Assembly: GCA_041667115.1 (NCBI GenBank)
Contig: JBAYFO010000005.1
Location: 31,968 to 95,967, forward strand
Source of the DNA: UBA1563 sp041667115
Lineage (GTDB): Bacteria; Bacteroidota; Ignavibacteria; Ignavibacteriales; Ignavibacteriaceae
Direction of reading: 5' to 3'
Length of the DNA: 64,000 nt
The notes under the pieces are model-generated. The model saw only the letters and a list, made by a program, of their open reading frames with translations. It did not search any database and was not told where the DNA came from. A program made the position numbers and the translations under genes. Below, in pieces: positions 1 through 9,334 of this stretch; within the stretch, counting starts at the first letter, position 1, and each line of letters opens with the position of its first letter.

Positions 1-930
1 GAATTCACAAAAGATGAACTTGAAACCGCATTTGCAGTTCGCAACGCGTATTGGTCATTATTCAAAGCGCAAGAAATGAAAAAAGTTGTTGATGAAATTG
101 TTGCGCAAATGAAGGCGCATTTAAAAGACGCAAGCAATTTGTTAGCTCAAGGCATGCTTACAAATAATGATGTTCTAAAATTACAGGTACAACTTTCCGA
201 TGTTCAACTGAAACAGTTGGAAGCACAAAACGGCGTTCAGCTTGCCCAAGTAAATTTGAATAATACACTCGGAGTTCAATTAAATACTGAAGTATTTGTT
301 TCTCAAGGTGAAGAAGCAATGTCTGCGACCCAATATCCGGCTAAAACTGACGGGGAACTCGACGCGTTTCTTCAAAAAGCATTTGAAAAACGGGGAGAAT
401 TAAAAGCTGCCGATTACCGCGCGAAAGCAAGTGAATCGGGAGTAACAATCGCTAAATCTCGTTGGTATCCCGAAGTTAGTCTTTACGGAAATTATTATTA
501 CAATCGTCCGAACTCTCGAATTTTTCCATCTCAGGATGCGTTTAAAGAAACATGGGACGCCGGCGTTATGGTGAGTATGGATGTTTGGAATTGGCTGGCA
601 ACTTCACATCAAACCGATCAAGCAGAAGCGGGGCTGGCGCAATCACTCGACGCGCTTGGTATGTTGAAAGACGGAATTACGCTTGAGGTTACACAAAACT
701 ATTTAAACTATCAACAAGCGAAACAAAAAATAATCATTACAAAATTATCCGTTGAACAGGCTGATGAAAACCAGCGCATTACTTCTGAGAAATTTAAAAA
801 CGGTGTGGCGCTCAGCTCAGATTTAATTGATGCTGAAGTTTCATTACTTAGTGCAAAAACAAATTACACTTCCGCTTTAGTTGATCTTGAATTAGCAAAA
901 GCAAAATTAGATAAATCTATCGGCGAATAA
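1..930 (+). CDS. TolC-family outer-membrane efflux channel (5' truncated by window edge)
   Basis: The reading frame is open from base 1, so the gene begins outside the window and the first in-frame ATG (76) is not its start. The visible ~309 residues are long amphipathic helices rich in Ala, Gln and Lys, with the alternating helix and short beta pattern of outer-membrane efflux proteins. A mid-protein WYPEVSLYGNYYYN segment is typical of the strand that follows the first helical hairpin. It would form the trimeric outer-membrane/periplasmic tunnel of a tripartite pump. It sits 20 bp upstream of the membrane-fusion gene and is presumably co-transcribed with the RND pump. Family assignment is firm; the substrate is unknown. 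Confidence 0.88.
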   Translation, partial: EFTKDELETAFAVRNAYWSLFKAQEMKKVVDEIVAQMKAHLKDASNLLAQGMLTNNDVLKLQVQLSDVQLKQLEAQNGVQLAQVNLNNTLGVQLNTEVFVSQGEEAMSATQYPAKTDGELDAFLQKAFEKRGELKAADYRAKASESGVTIAKSRWYPEVSLYGNYYYNRPNSRIFPSQDAFKETWDAGVMVSMDVWNWLATSHQTDQAEAGLAQSLDALGMLKDGITLEVTQNYLNYQQAKQKIIITKLSVEQADENQRITSEKFKNGVALSSDLIDAEVSLLSAKTNYTSALVDLELAKAKLDKSIGE

Positions 931-950
931 AATTTTTGGAGAATTCGAAT

Positions 951-2009
951 ATGAAAAAAGGAAAATTAATTATAGCAGTAGTAGCGGTTTTAATTGTGAT
1001 CGTGGCTATCCTGGTTATGAACAAGAGAAAAATGTCATCATTTACCGCCGGAGGAATAAAAGACGTTTATTACGTCACGGTTGAAAAAGCATCAAAGAAA
1101 AATCTTTCGGAATCGTTAAGCCTTGTTGGAACGGTTTACGCGAACAACGATGTGAACATCGTTTCGGAAACATCCGGCAAAGTTACCTCGGTCTTTACAA
1201 AAGTTGGTGATTACAAATCTGCAGGCTCGGTGCTTTTTCAAGTTGATGATGAATTAAGAAAAGCCGCATTGATGAGCGCTGAAGCTAATTACGAAAAAGC
1301 AAAAAAAGATTACGAACGGTCACAAGTGTTGTTCCAACAAAAATCCGCGACCGATGCACAATTAGACATGGCAAAACTTGGCGCTTCAATGGCAGAAGCG
1401 CAATACATTGTTGCAAAACGGCAGATGGCTGACACGAAAATCAAAACTCCGATTTCTGGTTTTGTTACGGCGCGCTATATCGATCTCGGTTCGATGGTTC
1501 AAGGCGCTCCACAGGCAACACTCGTTGCAAATGTAGTTGATATTTCTCGTGTAAAAATCAAGTTAAGTGTCTCTGAGACAGATGCATTCATTTTAAAGAA
1601 AGGTGATCAAGTTTCCGTTACCTCTGATGTTTATCCGGAAGTAATTTTTACGGGAAGAATTGAATCGATTGGCGCTAAAGGAGACGATGCTCATACTTTT
1701 CCGGTTGAAATAAGTATCGCTAACACAGCGAGACATCAACTTAAAGCGGGGATGTTTGCACGTGTTGCTTTTAATTCCATCACATCAAGAGAAGCGATTG
1801 CAATCCCAAGAGAAGCGTTAGTTGGCAGCGTTAAAAATCCCCAGGTTTATGTTGTTGAAAATGGAATTGCAAAACTTCGCACTATTACTGTTGGTGGTGA
1901 GTCAGGTCTTTATATTCAAGTGCTTAACGGTTTGTCCGAGGGTGAAGTAGTTGTTGTAAGCGGACAAAACAATATTGTTGATAACACTAAAGTTGAAATA
2001 TTGAAGTAG
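951..2009 (+). CDS. RND efflux periplasmic adaptor (membrane-fusion protein)
   Basis: This is the HlyD/AcrA-type adaptor linking the inner-membrane pump to the outer-membrane channel. ATG 951 is chosen because GGAG (938-941) lies nine bases upstream; an in-frame TTG at 936 would overlap that site. The N-terminus is a single membrane anchor (about residues 7-24) with no lipobox cysteine. It is followed by a biotinyl-lipoyl half (GKVTSVFTKVGDYKSAG), a coiled-coil hairpin rich in Ala, Lys and Glu (about 95-150), the second lipoyl half (KIKTPISGFVTARYIDLGSMV) and a beta-barrel/membrane-proximal domain. About 350 residues is normal for the family. A short hairpin (2011-2028) separates it from the pump gene. 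Confidence 0.93.
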   Translation: MKKGKLIIAVVAVLIVIVAILVMNKRKMSSFTAGGIKDVYYVTVEKASKKNLSESLSLVGTVYANNDVNIVSETSGKVTSVFTKVGDYKSAGSVLFQVDDELRKAALMSAEANYEKAKKDYERSQVLFQQKSATDAQLDMAKLGASMAEAQYIVAKRQMADTKIKTPISGFVTARYIDLGSMVQGAPQATLVANVVDISRVKIKLSVSETDAFILKKGDQVSVTSDVYPEVIFTGRIESIGAKGDDAHTFPVEISIANTARHQLKAGMFARVAFNSITSREAIAIPREALVGSVKNPQVYVVENGIAKLRTITVGGESGLYIQVLNGLSEGEVVVVSGQNNIVDNTKVEILK

Positions 2010-2010
2010 C

Positions 2011-2028
2011 GACATTCGGCTGAATGTC
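2011..2028 (+). promoter_or_regulatory. intercistronic hairpin in the RND operon
   Basis: GACATTC and GAATGTC form a perfect 7-bp stem with the tetraloop GGCT. It lies immediately after the adaptor stop codon and before the AAGGAAA ribosome-binding site of the pump gene. The following TCTTCT is a poor U-tract, so partial attenuation or an RNA-processing/stability element is more likely than full termination. The function is inferred. Confidence 0.4.
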
Positions 2029-2055
2029 TCTTCTAAGAAAAAAGGAAATTTAAAA

Positions 2056-5000
2056 ATGACCATTACAGAATTATCAATTAAAAGACCCTCGTTAGTTATC
2101 GTTGTATTCGCATCGTTAATTGTGTTGGGACTTTTCGCATTTCAGCAGTTAAAATATGAATTACTGCCGAAAATTTCTCCACCAATTATAACCATTATAA
2201 CAGTTTATCCCGGCGCATCGCCAAGCGAGGTCGAAACCGGAGTAACTAAGGTTATTGAAGATGCCGTTTCGGGAATGGATAAAGTTTCTGAAGTTCGTTC
2301 GACCTCTTCAGAAGGTATTTCATTTGTTACCGTTGAACTTTTACAATCGGCGAATACCGATCTTTCGTTACAAGACGCGCAAAGAAAAGTAGGACAAATA
2401 ACCGCTCAGCTTCCTACGGATGCAAAAGCTCCTACAATTTCCAAGATAGCGCTTGATGAAGTTCCCATTTTGCGTATGGGAATCTCCGCCGACATGGATC
2501 CTAAATCTTTTTATCAATTTACCATAGATAAGATCCAACCGCTGCTTTCACGCGTTCCGGGAGTAGGACAAATTGCTCTAGTTGGCGGTGAAGAACGGGA
2601 AATAAAGGTTAATCTCGATCTCCAAAAACTTCGTACATATGGACTTTCAATCCTCCAGGTTACACAGGCAATTAAATCCGCTAACCTGGATTTTCCTACC
2701 GGAAAGATTAAAGATACCGACGGGCAATTTATTGTAAGAATTGCCGGAAAACTTTCTTCTCTTGAAGAATTGAAAAATTTAACCGTCGGTGAATCAAGGC
2801 TGGGCGGCGAAATAAAACTGCAGGATATTGCAGAAGTTGAAGATGGAATAAAAGATTACCAAAACATTGCACGTATCAATTTCAGAAATACGATCGGACT
2901 TATTCTGCAAAAGCAATCTGACGCAAATTCAGTTGAAGTTGCTAATCTTGTAAAGAAAGAACTGAAACGAATTGAAGCGGTTTATAAAAGCAGCAATCTT
3001 AAATTTGAAGTTGCGCAAGATGGTTCCCTCTTTACTATCGATGCAGCAAATGCGGTAAAGGAAGATCTGTTAATCGCTGTCTTTCTTGTAGCTATTGTTA
3101 TGTTAATGTTTTTGCACAGCGTTCGAAATTCAGTTATTGTACTAGTTGCCATTCCCACATCGCTCATTTCAACGTTTATCGTTATTTGGGCATTTGGCTT
3201 TACGCTTAATTTGATGACTCTGCTCGGTCTCTCGCTTGTGGTGGGTATTCTTGTGGATGACTCGATAGTTGTGCTCGAAAATATTTATCATCACCTTGAA
3301 AAAGGTGAAGCGAGTAGAATTGCGGCATTGCGCGGAAGAAATGAAATCGGATTTGCCGCCCTAGCTATTACGGCTGTTGACGTTGCCGTTTTCTTTCCGC
3401 TTACGTTAGTTGGTGGAATTGTCGGAAATATTTTAAGAGAATTTTCTGCAGTAGTAGTTGCATCAACGTTGATGTCGCTCTTCGTTTCCTTTACGGTTAC
3501 ACCAATGCTTGCCTCGCGTTTTGCCAAGTTAGAAAGATTAACCACGAAAACGTTGGTTGGAAAATTTGCTGTTTGGTTTGAAAAGAAATTTAAAGACCTT
3601 ACAGAGTATTACATAAAATTATTGCATTGGGCTCTGAGGAACAGAGGCAAAATTGCACTGATGACTATTGCTGCATTCATTGCCACCTTCGCTTTAATTC
3701 CACTTGGCTTTATCGGTGCCGAATTTATGACGCAAACCGACCGCGGTGAATTTGCCGTGACAATAGAATTAGCCCCCGGTGCAACCATTGAACAGACAAA
3801 CAGAGTCTCACAACAAATTGAAAAAATCATCGGTGAGATGCCTGAAGTAAAAAGAATTTATGCTAATGTCGGTGCATCGAGTGAAGGATTAATCGGATTT
3901 CCTTCAAGTAATACTACCGAACTTGCAGTGACACTTGTTGACAAAAAAGATCGGAAAAAGTCTACCGATGATGTTGGCAATAACATTAAAATGGCAACAC
4001 AAAAATTTCCGGGCGTAAAAGTACGCGTAAATCCTATCGGTATTTTTGGAGTCGCAAACCAAACTCCTATTCAAGTATTGATTAATGGTCCGGACTATAA
4101 TGATGTTGTTAAGACTGCAAAACAAGTGGAGGACATCGTTAAGAAAATTCCGGGAACGGCAGACGTTCGTCTTTCGGCTGAAGATGGTAACCCTGAAACA
4201 CGTATCGAAATTGATAGAACAAAATTATCAAGTTTCGGATTAACTGTTGCGGAGGTTGGGCAGGCTTTAAAAGTTGCACTTACCGGTGATGACGATTCAA
4301 AGCTGCGCGAAGGAAATACTGACTATGACATCAGAATAGTGTTAGATCAGTTTGACCGTTCAAAAACAAGCCAGCTTGGTAATATCAGTTTCGTAAATAG
4401 AAAAGGACAGCAGATCTATCTTAAACAATTTGCCAATATTTACCTTACCACCGGACCGACAAAATTATCCCGCCAGGCAAGAAGCGCGTCGGTAACTATT
4501 TTTGCACAGGTACAAACCGGCAAAACATCCGGTGCAATTTCGCAGATAATTGATAAGCAATTAAGCAGTTTCAAATTCCCTTCCGGGGTTGTTTATTCAT
4601 TTTTAGGCGATGTCAAAAATCAACGCGACTCATTCGGCGATTTAGGTATTGCGTTGCTTGGTGCAGTGCTCTTCACCTACTTAGTGATGGTTGCGCTCTA
4701 TGATTCATTCGTCTATCCTTTCGTTATTTTATTCTCCGTACCGCTTGCCATGATCGGGGCGTTACTTGCGTTAGCATTAACCATGAAATCTTTGAGCATT
4801 TTTACTATCCTTGGTATTATCATGTTGATAGGCTTGGTGGCAAAGAACGCAATTTTAATTGTGGATAGAACAAACTTCATGCGCGCGCAGGGTGAAAGTG
4901 TAATTGACTCCTTGGTTGACGCCGGCAGAATGAGAATCCGCCCGATCTTTATGACTACCTTAACAATGATCTTCGGTATGACTCCGATAGCGCTTTCAAC

Positions 5001-5208
5001 CGCCTCCGGCGCCGAATGGAAATCAGGTTTAGCGTGGGCGTTAATTGGCGGACTAACGAGTTCACTCTTTTTAACCTTACTTGTTGTTCCTGTTGTTTAT
5101 ACAAAAGTTGAAGAGTACAGAGTTAGGATTCCCGCTCTATTTAAACGAGTTAGTGAATTGCTGGGATTAAGAAAAAGTACTGTAAGCGATATGGTGATTG
5201 AAAAGTAA
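2056..5208 (+). CDS. RND-family multidrug efflux pump, HAE1/AcrB-like
   Basis: This is the inner-membrane proton-driven pump subunit. At 1050 residues it has the usual HAE1 length. It starts with a cytoplasmic stub and TM1 (about 10-30), has two large periplasmic loops and 12 predicted membrane segments. TM4 contains the proton-relay pair Asp401-Asp402 in VVGILVDDSIVVLENI, and TM10 contains Lys930 in GLVAKNAILIVD, so the relay is intact. AAGGAAA lies about nine bases before the ATG. A strong terminator follows. The substrate cannot be predicted; no linked TetR-type regulator is visible. Confidence 0.96.
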   Translation: MTITELSIKRPSLVIVVFASLIVLGLFAFQQLKYELLPKISPPIITIITVYPGASPSEVETGVTKVIEDAVSGMDKVSEVRSTSSEGISFVTVELLQSANTDLSLQDAQRKVGQITAQLPTDAKAPTISKIALDEVPILRMGISADMDPKSFYQFTIDKIQPLLSRVPGVGQIALVGGEEREIKVNLDLQKLRTYGLSILQVTQAIKSANLDFPTGKIKDTDGQFIVRIAGKLSSLEELKNLTVGESRLGGEIKLQDIAEVEDGIKDYQNIARINFRNTIGLILQKQSDANSVEVANLVKKELKRIEAVYKSSNLKFEVAQDGSLFTIDAANAVKEDLLIAVFLVAIVMLMFLHSVRNSVIVLVAIPTSLISTFIVIWAFGFTLNLMTLLGLSLVVGILVDDSIVVLENIYHHLEKGEASRIAALRGRNEIGFAALAITAVDVAVFFPLTLVGGIVGNILREFSAVVVASTLMSLFVSFTVTPMLASRFAKLERLTTKTLVGKFAVWFEKKFKDLTEYYIKLLHWALRNRGKIALMTIAAFIATFALIPLGFIGAEFMTQTDRGEFAVTIELAPGATIEQTNRVSQQIEKIIGEMPEVKRIYANVGASSEGLIGFPSSNTTELAVTLVDKKDRKKSTDDVGNNIKMATQKFPGVKVRVNPIGIFGVANQTPIQVLINGPDYNDVVKTAKQVEDIVKKIPGTADVRLSAEDGNPETRIEIDRTKLSSFGLTVAEVGQALKVALTGDDDSKLREGNTDYDIRIVLDQFDRSKTSQLGNISFVNRKGQQIYLKQFANIYLTTGPTKLSRQARSASVTIFAQVQTGKTSGAISQIIDKQLSSFKFPSGVVYSFLGDVKNQRDSFGDLGIALLGAVLFTYLVMVALYDSFVYPFVILFSVPLAMIGALLALALTMKSLSIFTILGIIMLIGLVAKNAILIVDRTNFMRAQGESVIDSLVDAGRMRIRPIFMTTLTMIFGMTPIALSTASGAEWKSGLAWALIGGLTSSLFLTLLVVPVVYTKVEEYRVRIPALFKRVSELLGLRKSTVSDMVIEK

Positions 5209-5220
5209 TGCTTTCTTATA

Positions 5221-5263
5221 AGAGCTACCATTCAGCCAAGGAATGGTAGCTCTTCTTCTTCTC
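5221..5263 (+). terminator. Rho-independent terminator of the RND operon
   Basis: A perfect 13-bp stem (AGAGCTACCATTC / GAATGGTAGCTCT) with a 7-nt loop is followed by a pyrimidine-rich tail (TCTTCTTCTC). It lies 12 bp after the pump stop codon, where the operon should end. Confidence 0.82.
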
Positions 5264-5433
5264 TTCAACGAAATTTATTTCAAAGCGAAAAACTCCCCAA
5301 CATTTCTTCTTCACAACATCATATTTTCAATAATGCGGCATTGCATTTTGCAACAAAAAATTACAGCACACAACTCTCTTCTTTGAACACTTTTCTTTCT
5401 CTTTTATTATTGCGCAACAAAAGGAAAAGAATT

Positions 5434-6522
5434 ATGAAAAAAATATTAGTAGTTGAAGATGAGCCGGATGTTCGCGCTACCATTCAGGAAGTTTTAGAAT
5501 CAGAGAATTATGATGTTATTGCTGCTCGTGACGGCAAAGAAGGTTATGAATTAGCGCTTGCGGAAAACCCTGACATGATTTTAAGTGATGTTAAAATGCC
5601 GAGGGTGAACGGTTTAGAAATGATTGAACTCCTGCATAAACATAAAAAATTTAAAAATAAACCATTTCTCTTCATCTCTGCAAAAGTTGATCTTGCAGAT
5701 ATTCGCCAGGGAATGTCTGTCGGAGCAGATGATTATATTACAAAACCCTTCACCATTCAAGATCTACTGGATGCCGTTGAACTCCGCTTCAAGAAAAAAG
5801 ATGCGCCCATACATGAACTTGAAGAGATTCGCGACAGCCTGGTAAAGAGAATCCCGCACGAACTCCGTACACCGCTTGTTGGGATCCTTGGGTTCTCCGA
5901 ATTACTTTCAGAGGATATTGAATCATTCTCCAAGGAGGAAATCCTTGAGATGATACAGAATATTCATCAAACTGGAAAACGGCTTCATACTATAATAGAG
6001 AAATATCTTACCTATGCAGAATTGCTTGCCCCGGAAGTTGGTGATAGAACACTAGAAAAATTTCTGAAGAATAGTCACGAGATCGAACCGGAGGCAATAA
6101 CTTACGAGTTGCTGAAATCCTTCGAAAAATCGGATCGGCAGAAAGATATCTTTTTTGAAATTGAAAAAGCTGTTGTCGCAATGAGTGAACGTAATTTTTC
6201 TGCGGTCTTAAAAGAATTGTTTGAGAATGCAATAAAATTTTCAGAGAAGGGAACCCCGATTCGTGTAAGAGGAATAATTTCACAAGAAAACTATGAACTT
6301 GGTATTGAAGATCTGGGAACCGGAATGCTTGAGGAATCCATGGATAAGATAGCATCGTTTCGCCAATTTGAGCCCAACCAATATTTATACAACGGCGTTG
6401 GATTAGGATTGGCAATAGTTAAAAAAATAGTGGAAAACACAAACTCCACTTTAACTATTAAAAGTAAATATGGCGGAGGAACAATGGTAAAGGTGAGCAT
6501 CCCGCTTTCAAAGCAGCTGTAA
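5434..6522 (+). CDS. hybrid signalling protein: N-terminal receiver plus histidine kinase
   Basis: A soluble 363-residue protein. ATG 5434 is preferred over an upstream in-frame ATG because AAGGAAAAGA precedes it and the receiver domain begins exactly there (KKILVVEDE). The receiver spans about residues 1-120 with acidic residues Glu8/Asp9, phospho-acceptor Asp52 and a conserved Lys (YITKPF). A HisKA domain follows with the H-box HELRTPLVGILGF. The HATPase has an N-box (NAIKFSEKG), DLGTGM and GVGLGLAIVKKIV. There is no transmembrane or PAS sensor, so input presumably comes through receiver phosphorylation. It lies 285 bp upstream of the chemotaxis locus, but shared control is only an inference. 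Confidence 0.93.
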   Translation: MKKILVVEDEPDVRATIQEVLESENYDVIAARDGKEGYELALAENPDMILSDVKMPRVNGLEMIELLHKHKKFKNKPFLFISAKVDLADIRQGMSVGADDYITKPFTIQDLLDAVELRFKKKDAPIHELEEIRDSLVKRIPHELRTPLVGILGFSELLSEDIESFSKEEILEMIQNIHQTGKRLHTIIEKYLTYAELLAPEVGDRTLEKFLKNSHEIEPEAITYELLKSFEKSDRQKDIFFEIEKAVVAMSERNFSAVLKELFENAIKFSEKGTPIRVRGIISQENYELGIEDLGTGMLEESMDKIASFRQFEPNQYLYNGVGLGLAIVKKIVENTNSTLTIKSKYGGGTMVKVSIPLSKQL

Positions 6523-6807
6523 GATTAATACCCGCATCCGGTTCTAATCAAGAGTCCACACACTCGTTTACACCGGGTGCAATTTTACTATTCTCAATAA
6601 TTACTCACGAGGAGTCTGTCATTCACAACAAGAAAATTCCGTTCACAACCAGAAGCCTTTATTATAAAAGTTGAATGTTCGATAGTAGAGAACAAAGTGA
6701 GAGTAAAAAGGTTTATTCGGAGAAAGCAGATACTTTGAAAGAATATGCGGGTGAAAATATTATGCGAGAAAAAAAATTCAGAAATTTAACCAAAATGAGG
6801 AAATGGG
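6523..6807 (+). promoter_or_regulatory. 285-bp upstream region of the chemotaxis locus, with tandem 13-bp repeats
   Basis: No gene is visible here. The region must carry the promoter of the following operon, but I see no convincing -35/-10 pair. It contains two direct copies of TTCACAACnAGAA (6622-6634 and 6642-6654) with starts exactly 20 bp apart, about two helical turns. They could be tandem operator half-sites for one regulator. That reading is an inference. Confidence 0.35.
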
Positions 6808-8628
6808 TTGGCTTATAACGATGCTATGGATTCTTCACATGAAGAAAAATTGGAAATGAACCAGGAAGCGGCATACCGCAAGCAAGCTTCGGTAACGTTA
6901 AGTGATTCATTAAAACAATTAGAACAATTCTTAGCAATATCGGAAGATGACTTTCTCGTTATTGGGGGCAAACTCCAGAATTATCAGAGTCTTTGCAACA
7001 AGATCAACACACTTTCACAAAACATCATTCAGAAAATTGACACCGAGATTCTCTCCGCAGGGATCAATAAACTTGACTCCCTTTTCAGTTCAATTGGAAC
7101 GCACTTTACTCAAGCCACCGAAACGATTGAAAAAGATAAAAAAGATTTGCAATTCATTTATTCCAGACTCTCGGATGTTGAAGATAGTTTAAATGGATTT
7201 GATAAAATTGTAAAAACCTTACGCATGCTTGGTATCTCATCCAAAATTGAAAGTGCGAGATTAAATCTCATGGACGGCGGATTTTTTTTATTGGCAGAAA
7301 CAGTTGATAAAATGGGAACACTGATCGGGGAAAGAAAAAATGCTATAAAGAGTAAATCAAAAAGTTTATTAGTGCAGTTGGCAAAATCTCTGAGAGATTT
7401 GACTGGTCTTGCCGGGGATCAAGAAAAACAAAGTACCATCTTTAACCGTTCGACTACAGCATCGCTGGAATCTTTCAAAGAAAAGAACATGATTTGTGCC
7501 AGCTCGATAGGCGAGATCAAAATTGTAGGAACAAAATTAACAGAATACCTCCGCAATATTGTCGGTGCAATTCAGTTCCACGATATTACCAGGCAGCAAC
7601 TACAACACGTTGGCGAAGTTGTTGAAGAAATGATACATAAATTAAACGAAGCTGGAACAGAAGGGTCCGATCTCTATTCACACATCCACGATAACACAGA
7701 ATTGCAAGCAAGGCAATTGAGCGGCACCTTAGAAAACTTTACAAATTCTATCTTCTCGATAATTGAAAGTTTGCGTGAAGTTGAAACGGGAACTCATCAA
7801 CTTTTTAGCGAGTCGAAAAAAATTATTGGAATCGATACAACACAGAGCGATTTGCATCAAGCGCTGTTTGAAAGTGACTTACGCTTCATAACGGAAGGTT
7901 TGCAGGAAAGTTTACTGATTGACAAAAACCTCGATGCTTCAATCGCAGAGATCGTTTCAATAGTGTCGGAACTTGCAAAACAAATAGACAGCATTGAAGA
8001 GATAGGAACAGAGATTGAGTTGGTTGCTTTAAATGCCCGTGTGAAAGCAGCACACTTAGGGATAGAAGGCGCGGCTCTTGGTGTTTTAGCAGAGGCTATT
8101 CAAAAACTTTCTATTGAAGCAAAAACTCAAACCGGCAAGACGTTCGAGGTTCTGATGTCTATTGACAAACTATCCGGAGAGTTGAGAAATGAACTTACTT
8201 CAACCCGCCATCAAACAACGAGCAATCTTTTGCAGACAACGGTTGAAGATTTGAATCTCCTCCTCGCTTCAATTAAAAAAGTTGAAAACTCAGCGTTAGT
8301 AGAGACCAAAGAGCTTGACGGCATTGTTAAATTATTTGAGAGTGAATTGCAAGTAACGGTTCAAAACATACAGATTCATTCAACTGCCGAAGAGTTACTC
8401 GTTCCGGTTATAAACGGTTTCAATGGTATAACTACCGATTTAAAATCTCGATACAATATTGAATCACGGCGCGCCCAAAACACTCAGAATATCATTGGAA
8501 GATATACGATGATGAGTGAACGCGAGATCCACACCCAGTATACAAACACCTCTTCTGATTTTAACAACCAGGTTACTCCTACCGAAACTGGAAGTGACGA
8601 CCTCGACAATAACATTGAACTTTTTTGA
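6808..8628 (+). CDS. soluble methyl-accepting-chemotaxis-like signalling protein
   Basis: A 606-residue, almost entirely helical protein without signal peptide or membrane segment. Around residues 395-430 it has a degenerate receptor hairpin tip: EIELVALNARVKAAHLG corresponds to QTNLLALNAAIEAARAG of true MCPs, and AEAIQKLSIEA to SEVRKLAERS. An earlier segment (GISSKIESARLNL) looks like a second, weaker copy. I infer a cytoplasmic or array-associated signalling protein that contacts CheA/CheW. The start is TTG 6808, supported by GAGG seven bases upstream; ATG 6826 is an alternative. It is the first gene of the locus and its stop overlaps the STAS gene start (TGATG). Confidence 0.75.
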   Translation: MAYNDAMDSSHEEKLEMNQEAAYRKQASVTLSDSLKQLEQFLAISEDDFLVIGGKLQNYQSLCNKINTLSQNIIQKIDTEILSAGINKLDSLFSSIGTHFTQATETIEKDKKDLQFIYSRLSDVEDSLNGFDKIVKTLRMLGISSKIESARLNLMDGGFFLLAETVDKMGTLIGERKNAIKSKSKSLLVQLAKSLRDLTGLAGDQEKQSTIFNRSTTASLESFKEKNMICASSIGEIKIVGTKLTEYLRNIVGAIQFHDITRQQLQHVGEVVEEMIHKLNEAGTEGSDLYSHIHDNTELQARQLSGTLENFTNSIFSIIESLREVETGTHQLFSESKKIIGIDTTQSDLHQALFESDLRFITEGLQESLLIDKNLDASIAEIVSIVSELAKQIDSIEEIGTEIELVALNARVKAAHLGIEGAALGVLAEAIQKLSIEAKTQTGKTFEVLMSIDKLSGELRNELTSTRHQTTSNLLQTTVEDLNLLLASIKKVENSALVETKELDGIVKLFESELQVTVQNIQIHSTAEELLVPVINGFNGITTDLKSRYNIESRRAQNTQNIIGRYTMMSEREIHTQYTNTSSDFNNQVTPTETGSDDLDNNIELF

Positions 8629-8963
8629 TGAAAGAACATTTTATGAAAAAAACATTGAGAAATAAATTGGAAATAACAATTGCAAATGATCTGACGATCA
8701 ACTACGCCGCGGAGATTTATAAACTGTTTGCCGAAGCGTTGAAGGGAAAAAGAGACATACTTATCACCATTTCTTCCCCATCCCCCGTTGATGTTACGTT
8801 CCTTCAGATACTGCACGCTTTTTTAGCAAAATGTGCATCACTGAACAAAAAAGTTTTCTTCGAAATAAACAAGCAAAATGAATTAAGAGAGGCGCTTATG
8901 CGAATGGGATATTATGACATCGCCGGGGTTCTCGGTGCAACTTCAAAAGTAGTGGAAGGATAA
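8628..8963 (+). CDS. STAS-domain protein
   Basis: A small protein (111 residues from ATG 8628; a second in-frame ATG at 8643 would shorten it by five). Its pattern fits a single STAS/anti-sigma-antagonist fold: a beta strand (LEITIANDLTINY), a helix with the spacing AAEIYKLFAEAL, a buried strand (ILITISSPSPVDVTFLQIL) and a terminal helix (ELREALMRMG). In place of the usual DSSG-type phospho-Ser loop it reads SPVDVTF, so Thr may be the phosphorylated or non-functional position. It is translationally coupled to the MCP-like gene and lies five bases before cheY. A role as a switch module in this Che pathway is inferred. Confidence 0.78.
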   Translation: MKEHFMKKTLRNKLEITIANDLTINYAAEIYKLFAEALKGKRDILITISSPSPVDVTFLQILHAFLAKCASLNKKVFFEINKQNELREALMRMGYYDIAGVLGATSKVVEG

Positions 8964-8968
8964 AAGAG

Positions 8969-9334
8969 ATGGCAAAAACAATAATGACGGTGGATGATTC
9001 AGCTAGTGTACGGCAGATGGTTGCATACACACTCCGCGAAGCCGGATACGAGGTGGTGGAAGCGTGCGACGGAGTAGATGCTCTTGCAAAAATTGATACG
9101 ACTGTATTCAGTTTAGTAATAACAGATTTAAATATGCCCCGCATGGATGGCATTTCACTAATTAAAGAATTGCGCGCTAATCCCAAAATAAAATTCACGC
9201 CAATCCTGATGCTCACGACCGAATCACAAAATGAACGCAAGATGGAAGGCAAAACCGCCGGAGCGACCGGCTGGATAGTAAAACCATTTAAACCGGAACA
9301 ATTAGTAATGGTTGTAAAAAAGGTGGTAGGATGA
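8969..9334 (+). CDS. cheY: CheY-type single-domain response regulator
   Basis: A 121-residue stand-alone receiver. The acidic pocket is Asp9/Asp10, the phospho-acceptor Asp53 lies in LVITDLNMPRMDG, the switch Thr is in MLTTESQ and the conserved Lys in IVKPFKPEQL. It overlaps cheA by four bases (ATGA), so phosphoryl transfer from the CheA next door is the obvious pairing. It should bind the flagellar motor or another output; no flagellar genes are in the window. Confidence 0.93.
   Translation: MAKTIMTVDDSASVRQMVAYTLREAGYEVVEACDGVDALAKIDTTVFSLVITDLNMPRMDGISLIKELRANPKIKFTPILMLTTESQNERKMEGKTAGATGWIVKPFKPEQLVMVVKKVVG

Noticed and set aside
5341..5433. 31-residue extension before the REC-kinase start
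   Set aside because: The receiver domain begins at ATG 5434, which has its own AAGGAAAAGA site; the extension is low-complexity.
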